Assembly (NCBI RefSeq): GCF_002072955.1
Contig: NZ_LPUF01000003.1
Span: 524,403 to 588,402, forward strand
Length of the DNA: 64,000 nt
Direction: 5' to 3'
Origin: Methyloprofundus sedimenti
Lineage (GTDB): Bacteria > Pseudomonadota > Gammaproteobacteria > Methylococcales > Methylomonadaceae
A model generated the notes under the pieces. The model did no database searches and had not been told where the DNA came from. It saw nothing but the letters and a program-made list of their open reading frames with translations. This document shows, one piece after another, positions 62,918 through 64,000 of the stretch. The position numbers were made by a program, and so were the translations under genes. Position 1 is the stretch's first letter. The number at the start of each line of letters is the position of its first letter.

Positions 62918-64000
62918 GAATTCAAGCAATTAATGCAACACCCTGTGATTTATTTATATCAACCCCCGTTATTTGGCAAAATACTTCCCATGGAGTTCTG
63001 TAATTTAACCCTTTTCTTGGACGATGATTAAGTGCTGTAATTGCACTATCAACCTCATCTTGAGTTACCTTATCCAAAGGTTCTTTTTTAGGGAAGTATT
63101 GCCTTAATAAGCCATTGTGGTTTTCATTTAAACCTCGTTGCCACGAATGATACGGTTTGGCAAAATAAGTGCCGCAGTCGAGTGTTTTTGCAATGGCTTC
63201 ATGCCCACAAAACTCACGTCCATTATCAAAGGTAATCGTGTGAACCCAACGTTTAAAAGGCTCAAGAGCATTGATAATCGCCTCTTTCGTTAATTCAGAT
63301 TCTTTACGCTCAATTGAGATGGCGAAGTTGAGCTTTGAGACCCGTTCAGTCAGCGTCACCAATACGCCTTTATGTCCTTTACCGATAACAGTATCTGCTT
63401 CCCAATCACCTAAACGCGTTTTATCATCAACCACTTGTGGTCGCTCATCAATATCAACACGGCTGGGTATCGTTCCGCGATAATCATTTTTTCCATATCG
63501 CTTACGATAAGGTTTGGCTTGATGCCTCAAATAAGTATACAAATCGCCACCGGCTGCTTTGTTAGCTAAAATATAACGGTAAATAGTCTCATGACTGACG
63601 GAGTCCTTACCTTGTTGTTTTAAGCGTCCTGAAATACAGTCAGGACTCCATTTCTCTTTGATTAAAGGCGTTATTATCTGTTGTAACTCAGCCGTCATCT
63701 TTGATGTTTTTGGGCTTATCAATATGGCGTTGTTTAGCTATTCTCTCAGCTTGCTTGTAACGATAACCACACTGACCTGTATTACGCGTAATTTCACGTC
63801 CAATAGTCGATTTATGACGCCCCAATGTGATGGCTATTTGATTCTTAGAAACGCCTTGTTTTAGTTGCGTATAAATGTAAAATCTTTCCTCTTGGGTTAG
63901 ATGGTTAAACGTGTTCATTGAGCACCTCTTTTTAGTTTCAGGTTTTAGTCAACGGAAACTATACCATCTAACCCTTTAAAGAGGTGTTGCAGTTATTATA
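62918..64000 (-). mobile_element. IS30-family insertion sequence, copy 2 (runs off the window)
   Basis: It is the same element as at 52940-54028, starting with GAATTCAAG at 62918. The right tip is a few bases beyond the last base of the window. Almost identical to copy 1, it differs at a few positions, including one inserted T that breaks the transposase. Confidence 0.9.
62922..63918 (-). pseudogene. IS30-family transposase with frameshift (copy 2)
   Basis: The frame from 63918 reads HLTQEERFYIYTQLKQG as in copy 1 but shifts at KNIKDDG because ATCTTTG near 63700 has one more T than the ATCTTG of copy 1. The catalytic part continues intact in the second frame (MTAELQQIITPLIKEKWSPD to SQGVALIA). 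So this copy is inactive as read, unless the extra T is a sequencing error. Confidence 0.9.

Noticed and set aside
1..64000. CRISPR arrays, tRNA or rRNA genes
   Set aside because: No regularly spaced direct repeats and no cloverleaf or rRNA-like sequence were recognised on either strand.

Overview
The window looks like the chromosome of a low-GC gammaproteobacterial methanotroph (order Methylococcales). This is inferred from gene content, not from a marker gene. Serine-cycle C1 genes (malyl-CoA lyase plus the two malate thiokinase subunits) sit beside a bacterial sterol cluster: a CYP51-ferredoxin fusion, an SdmA-type Rieske oxygenase and an SdmB-type reductase. The housekeeping blocks (pcnB-folK-panB-panC, dusB-fis, lptF-lptG, purH-purD) have ordinary gammaproteobacterial order. 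At least seven IS families and many broken genes suggest a genome under relaxed selection, for example in a host-associated or recently bottlenecked lineage.

Layout. 1-1.7 kb: an ISL3 element inside a decayed REP-associated transposase gene. 2-3.5 kb: msrPQ methionine sulfoxide repair. 4-10.3 kb: an IS1 remnant, an ethylene-receptor-like c-di-GMP signalling protein, a possible group II intron fragment and an IS1182 element with a nonsense codon. 10.4-14.5 kb: pantothenate and folate genes with poly(A) polymerase. 14.9-17.7 kb: a small membrane protein, an RDD protein and the lptFG LPS export permeases. 17.8-20.9 kb: mcl-mtkA-mtkB. 21-27.2 kb: operator-like palindromes, a membrane Asp/Asn hydroxylase and, divergently, the sterol cluster, whose last gene carries a frameshift. 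28-30.6 kb: a lipid A/undecaprenyl sugar transfer cluster. 31-34 kb: an IS66-like element with a second, identical ISL3 copy nested in its terminal repeat. 34.6-38.5 kb: DnaA-box-like sequences, argH, a histidine phosphatase and rmlA. 39.3-45.6 kb: a co-directional metal-handling cluster (free-standing ATPase metal-binding domain, HMA2-like protein, Cu+ P-type ATPase, UreH/SafE-like membrane protein, EcsC). 45.9-51.5 kb: dusB-fis, purH, purD and a DUF3422 gene. 51.8-52.8 kb: a tandem duplication carrying two 55-residue membrane-protein genes. 52.9-61.5 kb: IS30, then a type I restriction-modification locus in which hsdM is intact, hsdR has a nonsense codon plus an IS630 insertion, and hsdS has a frameshift plus an IS1595 insertion. 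61.5-64 kb: a subtilase C-terminal remnant, an NlpC/P60 lipoprotein, and a polyphosphate glucokinase gene cut by a second IS30.

How the genes relate. Malate thiokinase and malyl-CoA lyase together split malate to glyoxylate and acetyl-CoA for C1 assimilation. The sterol genes remove the C-14 and C-4 methyl groups. The metal cluster resembles copper delivery for cuproenzymes. Several frameshifts (sdmB, hsdS, the IS630 transposase) lie in homopolymer runs, so sequencing error must be excluded before calling those genes dead. The most interesting items are the divergent regulatory region around the serine-cycle and sterol genes, the ethylene-binding-like GGDEF/EAL protein, the HMA2/P-ATPase/EcsC cluster and the duplicated 55-residue proteins. 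No tRNA, rRNA or CRISPR array was recognised.
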